Assembly (NCBI RefSeq): GCF_023242315.1 | Contig: NZ_JALLIY010000006.1 | Coordinates: 124,001 to 188,000, forward strand | Origin: Pseudomonas sp. MWU13-2105 | GTDB taxonomy: Bacteria; Pseudomonadota; Gammaproteobacteria; Pseudomonadales; Pseudomonadaceae | DNA: 64,000 nt | Direction: 5' to 3' | Shown here: piece after piece, positions 17,436-25,920 of the stretch | Layout of the letters: each line of letters opens with the position of its first letter | How positions within the stretch are numbered: the first letter of the stretch is position 1 | Notes under the pieces: model-generated | Told to the model about the DNA's origin: nothing | The model's input: the letters and a program-made list of their open reading frames with translations, nothing else | Databases searched by the model: none | Position numbers and translations under genes: made by a program

Positions 17436-17971
17436 GCAAGGCCAACGCACTGCTGACGCCCTCGCCCCTCAGTCGCCTCTGGCATAAATGGCGCTTCCAT
17501 CTGAACATCCTGCTGGTGCTGATCCCCCTGGGTTTCATGCCGCGCTACTTTTCCGATGCCGCGCTGTTCCGTGGCGACACCGGCCTGGGCCAGCACCTGA
17601 ATCAGCTCCAGGTCGGCCCCTGGAGACTGGAACTGGCCGAACTCTGGGACGAAGGGCCGCGTCGCGACGGGCCCGCCGGCTATCTGAAAAGCTTCAACGC
17701 GCGCCTGTGCGACGCTTGCGGCGAGCAGGTCAAGGCCGCCTACCTGCGCGTGGGCAAACCCCGCAGCCTGCGCGCCGCTGGGGTGATCTTCTTCGGCACG
17801 GCCTACCGCCTGAACGCCGTGGTACCGATTCCCGAGCGTACCCAGGGCGATGCGGAACTGTGGATCACCCTCGAAGGCTGGGACGGCTCGGTGCATCAGG
17901 CCGCCCTGCCACTGCGCCAGGCCTCCCCGGCCACCATCGCCTGGCTGGACAAACAAGGAGCCCGGAAATGA
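17432..17971 (+). CDS. fpvH: FpvH, membrane-anchored accessory protein of ferripyoverdine reduction
   Basis: A 179-residue protein with one N-terminal hydrophobic segment (about residues 24-40), leaving a mostly periplasmic domain. The pair C92-x-x-C95 (CDAC) is conspicuous and could bind metal or take part in redox chemistry; that is inference. The GTG start overlaps the fpvG stop by 4 nt; an in-frame ATG far upstream lies inside fpvG and is rejected. In P. aeruginosa FpvH takes part with FpvG, FpvJ and FpvK in iron release. The assignment rests mainly on gene order and general shape. Confidence 0.8.
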   Translation: MSKANALLTPSPLSRLWHKWRFHLNILLVLIPLGFMPRYFSDAALFRGDTGLGQHLNQLQVGPWRLELAELWDEGPRRDGPAGYLKSFNARLCDACGEQVKAAYLRVGKPRSLRAAGVIFFGTAYRLNAVVPIPERTQGDAELWITLEGWDGSVHQAALPLRQASPATIAWLDKQGARK

Positions 17972-18297
17972 TCTTCATGCCGCCCAAGGCGCTTACCACC
18001 TGCCTGCTGCTGGCGACCGGTTTCAGTACCAGCGCCCTGGCCCACAACCCGATCTGCGAATGCAAACAGCTCGATGCCGAACAGATTCAATGCAAAGGCG
18101 GCTTCTCCGATGGTAGCGCCGCCTCCGGGGTGACCCTGGATGTGATCGGCTATGACGAAAGCATCCTGCTGCCCGGCAAGCTGGGTCAGGACTCGAGCCT
18201 GACCTTCAAGAAGCCGGAGAGCGATTTCTATGTGCTGTTCGATGCCGGTCCCGGGCATATCGTTGAAATCGACCACGCGGATATCGAGGCCCCATGA
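17968..18297 (+). CDS. fpvJ: FpvJ, small periplasmic protein of the iron-release complex
   Basis: A 109-residue exported protein. Residues 1-25 form a signal peptide ending ALA, and the mature protein begins HNPICECK, a cysteine-rich N-terminus. In P. aeruginosa FpvJ is a periplasmic partner that links FpvG with the binding protein FpvC. ATGA overlap with fpvH. Assigned by position, size and export signal. Confidence 0.8.
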   Translation: MIFMPPKALTTCLLLATGFSTSALAHNPICECKQLDAEQIQCKGGFSDGSAASGVTLDVIGYDESILLPGKLGQDSSLTFKKPESDFYVLFDAGPGHIVEIDHADIEAP

Positions 18298-18866
18298 GTG
18301 CAACCAGCCAGGTCGTGCGCCCTGCCGGGGCCGGCCATGAAACCCTGTATGTGCTGCTGTTCTGCCTGATCGTGTTGCTGGTTGCCGGTTCCGTGGTGGC
18401 GCTACATGGCGAGAAGCAGGCCGTCAGCAGCCTCGCGGCCTATCAGTTGGATGCACGCCGCGACCTCAGCCCCGGCGAGCAGGGTATCTACGCCGACCTG
18501 CGGGTGACGCTCGACGAGATCCACCTGTTGCAGCAGGACCAGCAGCTCCTACCCTCCCCCGAGCAACTCGGCGCGGAAGGTTTTGCGCCCTTCGCCCGGG
18601 ACGCCAGCTCGGTCAGTCGCGGTGGGCATGCCTGGCGCCTGCTCGACCAGCACGCCTACTTCGGCCTGAGCCAGGCCACGGCCAGCGCCGGTTCGTTCCT
18701 GATGCGGGTCGGCGGCGATGCGAACGCCGCACCGGACATCTGGCTCAACCGTCGCAACGACCTGGCAGAGCCCGCCGACCTGGGCGACAGCGCCCTGATC
18801 GCCGGCGGCTGGCAGCGGGTGGTCGCGCAATTCGATGCCGGCGTGACCCGCCAGCATCGACACTGA
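18294..18866 (+). CDS. fpvK: FpvK, single-pass inner-membrane protein of the Fpv complex
   Basis: A 190-residue protein with one hydrophobic segment near residues 18-37 and a hydrophilic, probably periplasmic, C-terminal domain. It overlaps fpvJ by 4 nt and is followed by fpvC after 35 nt. FpvK modulates iron release from pyoverdine in P. aeruginosa. No catalytic motif is seen; the call is from synteny and topology. Confidence 0.8.
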   Translation: MSATSQVVRPAGAGHETLYVLLFCLIVLLVAGSVVALHGEKQAVSSLAAYQLDARRDLSPGEQGIYADLRVTLDEIHLLQQDQQLLPSPEQLGAEGFAPFARDASSVSRGGHAWRLLDQHAYFGLSQATASAGSFLMRVGGDANAAPDIWLNRRNDLAEPADLGDSALIAGGWQRVVAQFDAGVTRQHRH

Positions 18867-18901
18867 ACCTTCCGACTCACTCCAGGGAAGACCGTCTACC
18901 C

Positions 18902-19831
18902 ATGTCCACTTCAACTCTGTTCGGCCGCCGGCGCCTGTTACTCGCGCTGCTGCTCATGCCCCTGCTGCTGTCCCTCCAGGTCCAGGCCGAGCCGGCCAAG
19001 CGCCTGCGCATCGGCATTACCCTGCACCCTTATTACAGCTACGTGGCCAATATCGTCGGCGACAAGGCCGAGGTGGTGCCGCTGATCCCGGCCGGTTTCA
19101 ATCCCCACGCCTACGAACCCCGGGCCGAGGACATCAAGCGCATCGGCACGCTGGATGTGATCGTGCTCAATGGCGTCGGTCATGACGACTTCGCCGACCG
19201 CATGATCGCCGTCAGCGAAAAGCCGGATATCGCTGTGATCGAGGCCAATGAAAACGTGCCGTTGCTGGCCGCCACCGGCACCGCCGCGCGGGGCGCCGGC
19301 AAGGTGGTCAACCCGCACACGTTCCTCGCCATCAGCGCTTCCATCGCCCAGGTCAACAATATCGCCCGGGAACTCGGCAAGCTCGACCCGGACAACGCCA
19401 GGACCTACACCGCCAATGCCCGCGCCTATGGCAAGCGCCTGCGGCAGATCCGCGCCGACGCCCTGGCCAAGCTGACCCAGGCGCCCAACGCCGACCTGCG
19501 GGTGGCGACGGTGCATGCGGCCTATGACTACCTGCTGCGCGAGTTCGGCCTGGAAGTCACCGCCGTGGTCGAGCCGGCCCATGGCATCGAACCAAGCCCG
19601 AGCCAGTTGAAGAAGACCATCGACCAACTGCGCGAACTGGATGTGAAGGTGATCTTCTCGGAGCTGGACTTCCCGTCCACCTATGTCGAGACCATCCGCC
19701 GCGAGTCGGGGGTGCGGATCTACCCGCTGTCACATATTTCCTATGGTGACTACAGCGCCGACAAGTACGAGAAGGAAATGACCGACAACCTGAACACCGT
19801 GGTCCGGGCGATCCAGGAGGCCGGGGCATGA
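18902..19831 (+). CDS. fpvC: FpvC, periplasmic metal-binding protein (cluster A-I type)
   Basis: A 309-residue substrate-binding protein of the ZnuA/TroA family. A signal peptide (residues 1-29, ending VQA) precedes the mature part. Family features include an N-terminal HPYYSYV block, then NPHAYEP, HTFLAIS and EPAHGIEPSP, which supply His and acidic metal ligands. FpvC is thought to pick up iron released from pyoverdine and pass it to the FpvDE transporter. The last 4 nt overlap fpvD. An AGGGA sequence lies upstream of the start. Confidence 0.9.
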   Translation: MSTSTLFGRRRLLLALLLMPLLLSLQVQAEPAKRLRIGITLHPYYSYVANIVGDKAEVVPLIPAGFNPHAYEPRAEDIKRIGTLDVIVLNGVGHDDFADRMIAVSEKPDIAVIEANENVPLLAATGTAARGAGKVVNPHTFLAISASIAQVNNIARELGKLDPDNARTYTANARAYGKRLRQIRADALAKLTQAPNADLRVATVHAAYDYLLREFGLEVTAVVEPAHGIEPSPSQLKKTIDQLRELDVKVIFSELDFPSTYVETIRRESGVRIYPLSHISYGDYSADKYEKEMTDNLNTVVRAIQEAGA

Positions 19832-20760
19832 CGGCTGCCGAACGCATGACGGTAGCGGCCATCGGTCCGACCCTCGATTTCGCCGGGGTGAGCCTGGCAC
19901 TCGGGCGCACCCGCATTCTCGACAACGTGACCTTCCAGGTCCGCCCCGGTCATATACACGCCCTGGTCGGGCCCAACGGCGGTGGCAAGAGTTCGCTGAT
20001 CAAGACCCTGCTCGGGCAGATGCCCCACCAGGGACGCCTGAGCCTGGAATGGTCGGACAAAAACACCCCAGATCCAACTTGTGGGAGCGCAGCCTGTGAG
20101 AGTGCAGACCTCAGGAATGCAGACTGTGGGAGCGCAGCTTGCGCGCGAAGAGGACCGGGAGAGCGCCAGAAGCTTCGCGGGCAAGCTGCGCTCCCACAGG
20201 TTGCGCTCTCGCGGACTGTGCCCCCACAAGCACTGCAGCGAATCATCGGATATGTGCCCCAGGCGATGGAGTTCGACCGCGGGTTACCGATGACCGTCGA
20301 CGATTTCATGGCCGCCATGTGCCAGCGCCGCCCAGCCTTTCTCGGCCTGTCCCGGCATTTCGCCGGGGCGATTGGCGAGGCCCTGGAACGGGTCGGCATG
20401 CAGGACAAACGCAAGCGCCGCATGGGCGCCTTGTCCGGTGGCGAACGGCAGCGGGTATTGCTGGCCCAGGGGCTGATTCCCGCGCCGCAGTTGCTGGTGC
20501 TCGACGAGCCGATGTCGGCCCTGGACGAGGCCGGCATCCAGGTTTTCGAGCACTTGCTGCTCGACTGGCGCCGCGCCGGCATCACCGTGCTCTGGATCGA
20601 ACATGACCTGGAAGCGGTCAAGCGCCTGGCCGACCGGGTCACCGGCCTCAATCGCCGGGTGCTGTTCGACGCCTCGCCGGCCGAGGCCCTGACCCCGGAC
20701 CGCCTGCTGACCCTGTTCTCCACCCATCCGCGCAGCCTCAACGAGGAGACCCGGGCATGA
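19828..20760 (+). CDS. fpvD: FpvD, ABC transporter ATPase carrying an in-frame REP-derived insertion
   Basis: A 310-residue ATPase subunit that would energise iron import with the permease FpvE. Walker A GPNGGGKSS is at 48-56, Q-loop Gln at 145, signature LSGGERQR at 202-209, Walker B LLVLDEP at 222-228 and switch His at 259. Residues about 84-134 are encoded by a nested REP palindrome (20078-20230) and twice read CGSAAC. Walker A and Q-loop are therefore about 90 residues apart instead of roughly 40. The frame is kept, all ATPase motifs are present, and the genes either side overlap by 4 nt, so the protein may still work. Removing the insert leaves about 259 residues, a normal size for this family. 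Confidence 0.88.
   Translation: MTAAERMTVAAIGPTLDFAGVSLALGRTRILDNVTFQVRPGHIHALVGPNGGGKSSLIKTLLGQMPHQGRLSLEWSDKNTPDPTCGSAACESADLRNADCGSAACARRGPGERQKLRGQAALPQVALSRTVPPQALQRIIGYVPQAMEFDRGLPMTVDDFMAAMCQRRPAFLGLSRHFAGAIGEALERVGMQDKRKRRMGALSGGERQRVLLAQGLIPAPQLLVLDEPMSALDEAGIQVFEHLLLDWRRAGITVLWIEHDLEAVKRLADRVTGLNRRVLFDASPAEALTPDRLLTLFSTHPRSLNEETRA
20078..20230. repeat. Nested REP palindrome inside fpvD
   Basis: Inner arms at 20124-20150 and 20173-20199 are near-perfect inverted copies of the Pseudomonas REP motif (CTGTGGGAGCGCAGCTTG in the left arm) around a 22-nt loop. Outer, more diverged arms start at 20079 (CTTGTGGGAGCGCAG) and end at 20230. The whole element of about 153 nt is a multiple of three and has no stop in the fpvD frame. 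Confidence 0.85.
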
Positions 20761-21656
20761 CTTATGAAGCTTTTCGCCTGATGATCCAGGGCTGGGCCTC
20801 GTCCGGTTTCCTGCCGGCGGCGCTGGCCTACGGCTTTGTGGTCAACGCCCTGCTTGCCGGGCTGTTGATCGGCCCGGTGCTCGGTGGCCTCGGCACCCTG
20901 GTGGTGGTCAAGCGCTTTGCGTTCTTCTCCGAAGCAGTGGGCCACGCGGCGCTGACCGGCGTGGCCATCGGTATCCTGCTCGGCGAACCCTACACCGGCC
21001 CCTACGGCAGCCTGTTCGGCTACTGCCTGCTGTTCGGCGTGCTGCTCAACTACCTGCGCAACCGCACCGGACTGGCACCGGACACCCTGATCGGGGTGTT
21101 TCTCTCGGTGTCCCTGGCCCTCGGTGCCAGCCTGCTGCTGGTGCTGGCCGGCAAGATCAACGTGCATATCCTGGAAAACGTGCTGTTCGGTTCGGTGCTG
21201 ACGGTCAATGGCGACGACCTGCTGGTGCTGCTGATTGTCGGCAGCCTGGTGATGGGCCTGAGCCTGCCGTTGTACAACCGCATCATGCTGGCCAGTTTCA
21301 ACCCGCAACTGGCGGCGGTGCGCGGCGTCGCGGTGAAAACCCTCGACTACCTGTTCGTGGTGCTGGTGACGCTGATCACCGTGGCGGCGGTGAAAGTCAT
21401 CGGCGCGATCCTGGTGGGCGCCCTGCTGGTGATTCCGGCCGCTGCCGCGCGCCTGCTCAGCCAGTCGCTCAAGGGTTTCTTCTGGATCTCCGTGGCGATT
21501 GCCAGCGTCAGCACCCTCTGCGGCATCCTGCTGCCGATCCTGTTCGACCTGCCCGTGCCGTCCGGCGCGGCGATCATCCTGATGGCCGGTAGCGCCTTCG
21601 CCTTCGCCGCCATTGCCCGCGGTACCGTACCCAGTCTCAAAGGGAATATTGGATAA
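20757..21656 (+). CDS. fpvE: FpvE, ABC-3 family inner-membrane permease
   Basis: A 299-residue, strongly hydrophobic permease of the zinc/manganese/iron ABC-3 family. Eight or nine membrane segments can be read, including blocks near residues 20-45, 60-80, 92-115, 123-143 and 220-290. It overlaps fpvD by 4 nt and abuts fpvF. Together with the ATPase FpvD and binding proteins FpvC and FpvF it forms the inner-membrane route for iron released from pyoverdine. Confidence 0.9.
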   Translation: MTYEAFRLMIQGWASSGFLPAALAYGFVVNALLAGLLIGPVLGGLGTLVVVKRFAFFSEAVGHAALTGVAIGILLGEPYTGPYGSLFGYCLLFGVLLNYLRNRTGLAPDTLIGVFLSVSLALGASLLLVLAGKINVHILENVLFGSVLTVNGDDLLVLLIVGSLVMGLSLPLYNRIMLASFNPQLAAVRGVAVKTLDYLFVVLVTLITVAAVKVIGAILVGALLVIPAAAARLLSQSLKGFFWISVAIASVSTLCGILLPILFDLPVPSGAAIILMAGSAFAFAAIARGTVPSLKGNIG

Positions 21657-22622
21657 ATGCCTGTTTTTCGCCCCCTGGCGCTCGCCCTGGCCCTGAGTGG
21701 CCTGTACAGCACAGCATCGTTCGCCAACCCGGCGCCGATGCCGATCACCACCAATCACGGCCTGGATAATGCGGCGTTGCACGCCAGCAGCGCGGCCAGG
21801 CCGCTGCGCGTCCTCGCCAGCCTGCCAATCACCTACGGCCTGGGCGAGATCCTGCTCAAGGACAGCGGCGTGGAGCTACAACGCGCCGTCGACGCCAACC
21901 TGCCGGGCAGTCGCCAGAGTGCCTATTTCAGCGGACGCGGGGCCGCGGCCCTGGAAAAGCTGGCGAGCAATGCCGACGCGGTGATCGGCCTGCGTTCGCT
22001 GTGGCCCGAGGACCCGCTCTACCCCATGGCCCGGCGCAGCAATGTGCGGATCGTCGAAGTCGATGCGGCCCGTCCGGTGGACGGTGGCCTGGCGGGTATC
22101 GCGGTGCAGCCGGGCAAGGGTGTGGACGGCTTGAACAGCCAGCCCTGGCTGTCGGGCAACAACCTGGGGCGGATGGCCGATGTGATTGCCGCCGACCTGG
22201 TGCGCCTGGCGCCCGAGGCCAAACCGAAGATCGAGAGCAACCTGGCGAGCCTCAAGCAGCGTCTGCTCAAGCTCAGCGCCGAAACCGAGGCACGCCTGAG
22301 CCAGGCCGACAATCTGGCGGTGGCCAGCCTGTCGGAGCGTTTCGATTACCTGATGGGCGGGCTGAATCTGGAAGTGATCAAGGTCGCTGTGCGGACCGAC
22401 GATGCCTGGACGCCTGAAGCCCTTGAGCAGTTGAGCCAGACCCTCAAGGCCAACGAGGTGAAGGTGGTGCTGGATCATCGCCAGCCGAGCGAGCCGGTCA
22501 AGGCGGCGATTGTCGCAACGGGGAGTCGATTGCTGGTGCTCAGCGGTGAAGAAGCGGACCCGTTGCTGGAGCTTGAGTCCTCGATCGACCAGGTACTGAC
22601 GGCGCTAAAGGATCCGTGGTAG
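21657..22622 (+). CDS. fpvF: FpvF, second periplasmic binding protein
   Basis: A 321-residue cluster A-I metal-binding protein with a signal peptide (residues 1-23, ending SFA). Its start codon follows the fpvE stop directly. It resembles FpvC in fold family but lacks the EPAHG block, fitting its reported role of binding pyoverdine or ferripyoverdine rather than free metal. It ends the fpv operon; a hairpin at 22676-22700 lies between it and the convergent mbtH. Confidence 0.87.
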   Translation: MPVFRPLALALALSGLYSTASFANPAPMPITTNHGLDNAALHASSAARPLRVLASLPITYGLGEILLKDSGVELQRAVDANLPGSRQSAYFSGRGAAALEKLASNADAVIGLRSLWPEDPLYPMARRSNVRIVEVDAARPVDGGLAGIAVQPGKGVDGLNSQPWLSGNNLGRMADVIAADLVRLAPEAKPKIESNLASLKQRLLKLSAETEARLSQADNLAVASLSERFDYLMGGLNLEVIKVAVRTDDAWTPEALEQLSQTLKANEVKVVLDHRQPSEPVKAAIVATGSRLLVLSGEEADPLLELESSIDQVLTALKDPW

Positions 22623-22648
22623 ACGTGAGCTAAAGACTGAACACGATC

Positions 22649-22674
22649 CTGTAGGAGCAGGGCTTGCCCGCGAG
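22649..22674 (+). repeat. REP singlet downstream of fpvF
   Basis: A Pseudomonas REP motif (GTAGGAGCAGGGCTTGCCCG at its core) in the fpvF-mbtH gap. Confidence 0.65.
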
Positions 22675-22675
22675 C

Positions 22676-22700
22676 AGGCCTTCAGGATCGCTGAAGGCCT
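22676..22700. terminator. Hairpin between convergent fpvF and mbtH
   Basis: Perfect 10-bp arms (AGGCCTTCAG and CTGAAGGCCT) around a 5-nt loop. No T-run follows on either strand, so it may protect transcript ends rather than terminate by itself. Confidence 0.45.
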
Positions 22701-22725
22701 TGCCGGCAAACCACGCGTTTAAAAG

Positions 22726-22947
22726 TTACGCCGTCGCCTGGGCGTCCATCTTCTGGCGCAGGCTCAGCGGACGCATATCGGTCCAGACCTCTTCGATATA
22801 GTCCAGGCACTCTTTCTTGAAACCGCTTTTACCCACAGCGCGCCAGCCATTGGGGATCGCCTTGTAGTCCGGCCAGATGGAATATTGCTCCTCGTGGTTG
22901 ACCACTACCTGGAAGAGGATGTCGTCGCGGTCGAATACTGAAGTCAT
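22726..22947 (-). CDS. MbtH-like protein, adenylation-domain chaperone
   Basis: A 73-residue MbtH-family protein that binds NRPS adenylation domains and helps their folding and activity. The signature is present: [15 protein letters not shown], then a downstream EEVWTDMRP. Encoded after pvdH, it has its own PvdS box in the 83-nt gap. As the only MbtH gene in the window, it probably serves PvdL and the peptide-chain NRPSs. Matches P. aeruginosa PA2412 in position. Confidence 0.95.
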   Translation of the reverse strand: MTSVFDRDDILFQVVVNHEEQYSIWPDYKAIPNGWRAVGKSGFKKECLDYIEEVWTDMRPLSLRQKMDAQATA

Positions 22948-23009
22948 TGCTGTTCTCCGTCGTGTGGGGATGACGCCGCGCCAGCTGCGCAGCGCTCGTG
23001 TAGAAGGAA

Positions 23010-23033
23010 ACGTTCGAACCCGGCAAAAAATTA
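23010..23033 (-). promoter_or_regulatory. PvdS box before mbtH, overlapping the pvdH stop codon
   Basis: On the minus strand it reads TAATT-N16-CGT, one base from consensus, and ends 63 nt before the mbtH start. The first three bases lie in the pvdH stop region (23031-23033), so mbtH can be expressed from its own promoter and from pvdH. Confidence 0.7.
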
Positions 23034-24443
23034 CAGACCGGCCACCGCCGCCGCCAGCGCCGCGCCGAAAATCCGTGCCACTTCGTCAATCTGCGCCGCA
23101 CTGATCACCAGCGGCGGCAAGAACCGCACCACCGCGCCGTGGCGCCCACCCAGTTCGAGAATCAATCCGCGCTTGAGGCACTCGCGCTGAATCAGCGGCG
23201 CCAGGCGCGCAAAGGCCGGCGGATGGCCCTGGGCATCCGGGATGCCGCTCGGATCAACCAACTCGACCCCCAGCATCAAGCCGCGCCCACGGATATCGCC
23301 CAACTGCGGGAAATCCTGCTGCAAGGTGTGCAAGTGCTCGCTCAAGCGCGCGCCCATGGCCGCCGCATGCGCCGGCAGATCGTGCTCCTTGAGATAACGC
23401 ATCACCGCGGAACCGGCGGCCATGGCCATCTGGTTGCCGCGGAAGGTCCCGGCATGGGCGCCCGGGGCCCAGGTGTCGAGCCAGTCGCGATAGACCATCA
23501 CCGCCAGCGGCAGGCTGCCACCAATGGCCTTGGACATCACCACCACGTCCGGAATGATCCCGGCGTGTTCAAAGGCAAACATCTTGCCGGTACGCCCGAA
23601 ACCGCTCTGGATTTCGTCGACGATCAGCGCCACGCCGGCCTGCTCGGTGATCCGCCGCAGGCCGCGCAGCCAGTTGAGGTCCGCCGGGATCATGCCGCCC
23701 TCGCCCTGCACCGCTTCGACAATGATCGCCGCCGGCAACTGCACACCGCCCTCGGGATCGTTCAGCAGGTTTTCCAGGTAATGCAAATTGACCTTCACCC
23801 CCTGCGCGCCACCCAAACCGAACGGACAACGGTAGTCGTAAGGATAAGGCAGGAACTGCACGCCATTGCCCAGCAGTGCGCCCAATGGCTTTTTCGGCCC
23901 CAGGCTGCCCATCAGGCTCAGGGCGCCCTGGCTCATGCCGTGGTAGGCGCCCTGGAAGGACAATATCGTGCTGCGCCCCGTCGCCGTGCGCACCAGTTTC
24001 AACGCGGCTTCCACCGCATCGGTGCCGGTGGGGCCGCAGAACTGGATCTTCGCTTCCCTGGCCAGGGGCTTGGGCAACAAGCCGAACAGGTCCTGGACGA
24101 ACTGGTCCTTGACCGGCGTGGTCAGGTCGAGGGTGTGCAGCGGCAGCTCGTCGGCCAGCACCTGCTGGATCGCCTCGATCACCACCGGGTGGTTGTGCCC
24201 CAACGCCAGGGTCCCGGCCCCGGCCAGGCAATCGATGAAACGCCGGCCCTCGACATCCTCGACATACAGGCCCCCGGCACGCTTGAGCGCCAGCGGGATA
24301 CGCCGTGGGTAGCTCCGGGCGCTGGATTCCTGGCGACTCTGGCGGGCCAGAATCGGCGACTCGTCGAACTGATAGAGCGTGCCAACCGGCAGCTGACTGG
24401 CGGCGACCGGTAGCTTTTCGATAAGGCTGGTAGCGACTGACAT
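23031..24443 (-). CDS. pvdH: PvdH, L-2,4-diaminobutyrate:2-oxoglutarate aminotransferase
   Basis: A 470-residue class III PLP-dependent aminotransferase. It makes L-2,4-diaminobutyrate from aspartate semialdehyde, the third building block used by PvdL. Visible family features are [37 protein letters not shown] and the PLP lysine in MSKAIGG. The start at 24443 is chosen because GAGGGA lies 7-8 nt upstream; an in-frame start 12 codons earlier lacks a site. A PvdS box lies 83 nt upstream. Length and context match P. aeruginosa PA2413. Confidence 0.95.
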   Translation of the reverse strand: MSVATSLIEKLPVAASQLPVGTLYQFDESPILARQSRQESSARSYPRRIPLALKRAGGLYVEDVEGRRFIDCLAGAGTLALGHNHPVVIEAIQQVLADELPLHTLDLTTPVKDQFVQDLFGLLPKPLAREAKIQFCGPTGTDAVEAALKLVRTATGRSTILSFQGAYHGMSQGALSLMGSLGPKKPLGALLGNGVQFLPYPYDYRCPFGLGGAQGVKVNLHYLENLLNDPEGGVQLPAAIIVEAVQGEGGMIPADLNWLRGLRRITEQAGVALIVDEIQSGFGRTGKMFAFEHAGIIPDVVVMSKAIGGSLPLAVMVYRDWLDTWAPGAHAGTFRGNQMAMAAGSAVMRYLKEHDLPAHAAAMGARLSEHLHTLQQDFPQLGDIRGRGLMLGVELVDPSGIPDAQGHPPAFARLAPLIQRECLKRGLILELGGRHGAVVRFLPPLVISAAQIDEVARIFGAALAAAVAGL

Positions 24444-24525
24444 CTCTCGATCCCTCAATACTCGGCTGATATTGACCAAAACCCCGTGCCCGCACGCGAA
24501 TGCCTGCAGGCTTTGTGTTCTGGAA

Positions 24526-24549
24526 ACGCACCAGCGCCGCCAGGATTTA
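24526..24549 (-). promoter_or_regulatory. PvdS iron-starvation box before pvdH
   Basis: Exact consensus TAAAT-N16-CGT on the minus strand, ending 83 nt before the pvdH start and lying in the 151-nt gap after dsbS. Confidence 0.85.
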
Positions 24550-24594
24550 CACCCGGGCGGCGCTTTGCATCAGGAGTTTTTTACGCGAGAGGGT

Positions 24595-25920
24595 TCAGGT
24601 TGCCCGCAACGGCATGGTCAGCTCGACCCGCAGCCCGTCGGGACGGCTGTCGAAGTGCAGCACGCAACCGCACCGCTGGACGATGGCGTTGACAATCGCC
24701 AGCCCCAGGCCGCAACCGCTGCTCGTGCTGTTGCGCCAGAAACGCTGGGTCAGGTGTTGCAGATCGTCCGGGGCGATGCCCGGGCCGTGGTCGCGGACCT
24801 GGAAGCGCACGCGGTTGCCGATGGTTTCCACGTTCAATTCCACAGGGGCATCGCCCGGAGTATGGCGCAGGGCGTTGTCCAGCAGGTTGCGCAAGGCGGC
24901 GATGGACAGGGTCGAAGGCATTTCCAGTGGGGCCGCGGAGAAGTTTTCCGCGAGGTGCAAGGCGATACGGCCACGGTTGCCATTGGCCGAATCCTGGATC
25001 GCCAGGCGCGCCACCTGCTCGGCATTGCACTGCACACCGTCGTCGAACGACAGGCTGCCTTCGACCCGCGCCAGCAGCAGCAACTGCTCGAGGGTCCGGT
25101 GCAGGCGGTCGGTAGCGGCCTCGGCGTGGGCCAGGGACTGGTCACGGGCCGCGCCTTCGGTCATGCGCGCCACTTGCAGGTGGGTCTTGATCGCGGTCAG
25201 CGGGCTGCGCAGTTCGTGGGCGGCATCGCCGGTCAGGCGACGCTCGCGCTCGATGGTCTTGCCGATGCGCTGGAACAGCTGGTTCTGGGTGTCCAGCAGC
25301 GGCTGCAACTCGCGCGGCAACGGCTGCACCTGCAAGGGTTCCAGGGAGTCGGCGCTACGCCGCATCAAGGCATCGCGCATGCGGTTGAGCGGCGCCAGGC
25401 CCTGGCCGATCCCCAGCCAGAGCAGGCACAGGCAGCCCAGCAGGGCCACGCCGACCGGCACCGAGGCCGCCAGCAGCACCGAGAGATTCAGTGCCTCGCG
25501 CTCGACCTGGCGGTCGGCGGTGGTGATGTGCACATCGCCACGCACCAGGGTGAAGCTGCGCCAGGGCGCGCCGTCGATCATCTGGTCGTGGAAGCCGGCG
25601 GCCCGGTCCTCCAGGGCCTGTTCCGGGTTATTGTGGCTGCGGGCGAGGATCTCGCCGCGCAGGGAACTGACCTGGCAGGCCATGCCACCAGGAATATTAA
25701 GCTGTTCGGCACTGAAATGGGTGCCGTCGCCCTTGCTCGAAATCGGCGGCAATTGCTCCAGCAGCCCGGCGACCATGCGTGCCGACGCCACCAGGCGCTG
25801 GTCGAGGGAAAACATCATCTGGTGCCGCAGGTCGCTGAGCATCCAGGTCGCGGCCAGGGCCCAGATCAGGATGAACGCCGCGCCGATGGTCAGGCTCAGG
25901 CGCAAACGCAGGCTCATCAT
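24595..25920 (-). CDS. dsbS: DsbS-like sensor histidine kinase
   Basis: A 441-residue membrane sensor kinase. Membrane segments lie near residues 8-28 and 155-180, bounding a periplasmic sensor domain. The H-box is AAHELRSPLTAI, the N-box NLLDNALRH, and the G-boxes RDHGPGIAP and GCGLGLAIV. Partner of the response regulator upstream (4-nt overlap) and divergent from dsb genes, as in P. aeruginosa PA2480-PA2479, described as the copper-responsive DsbRS system. The periplasmic domain has a cysteine at position 82 (in GMACQV), which I recall as the copper-binding residue of DsbS. A generic QseC/PmrB-like kinase is the alternative. Confidence 0.85.
   Translation of the reverse strand: MMSLRLRLSLTIGAAFILIWALAATWMLSDLRHQMMFSLDQRLVASARMVAGLLEQLPPISSKGDGTHFSAEQLNIPGGMACQVSSLRGEILARSHNNPEQALEDRAAGFHDQMIDGAPWRSFTLVRGDVHITTADRQVEREALNLSVLLAASVPVGVALLGCLCLLWLGIGQGLAPLNRMRDALMRRSADSLEPLQVQPLPRELQPLLDTQNQLFQRIGKTIERERRLTGDAAHELRSPLTAIKTHLQVARMTEGAARDQSLAHAEAATDRLHRTLEQLLLLARVEGSLSFDDGVQCNAEQVARLAIQDSANGNRGRIALHLAENFSAAPLEMPSTLSIAALRNLLDNALRHTPGDAPVELNVETIGNRVRFQVRDHGPGIAPDDLQHLTQRFWRNSTSSGCGLGLAIVNAIVQRCGCVLHFDSRPDGLRVELTMPLRAT

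Noticed and set aside
19950..21782. 610-codon minus-strand frame opposite fpvD and fpvE
   Set aside because: Shadow frame; fpvD and fpvE carry complete ABC motifs on the plus strand.
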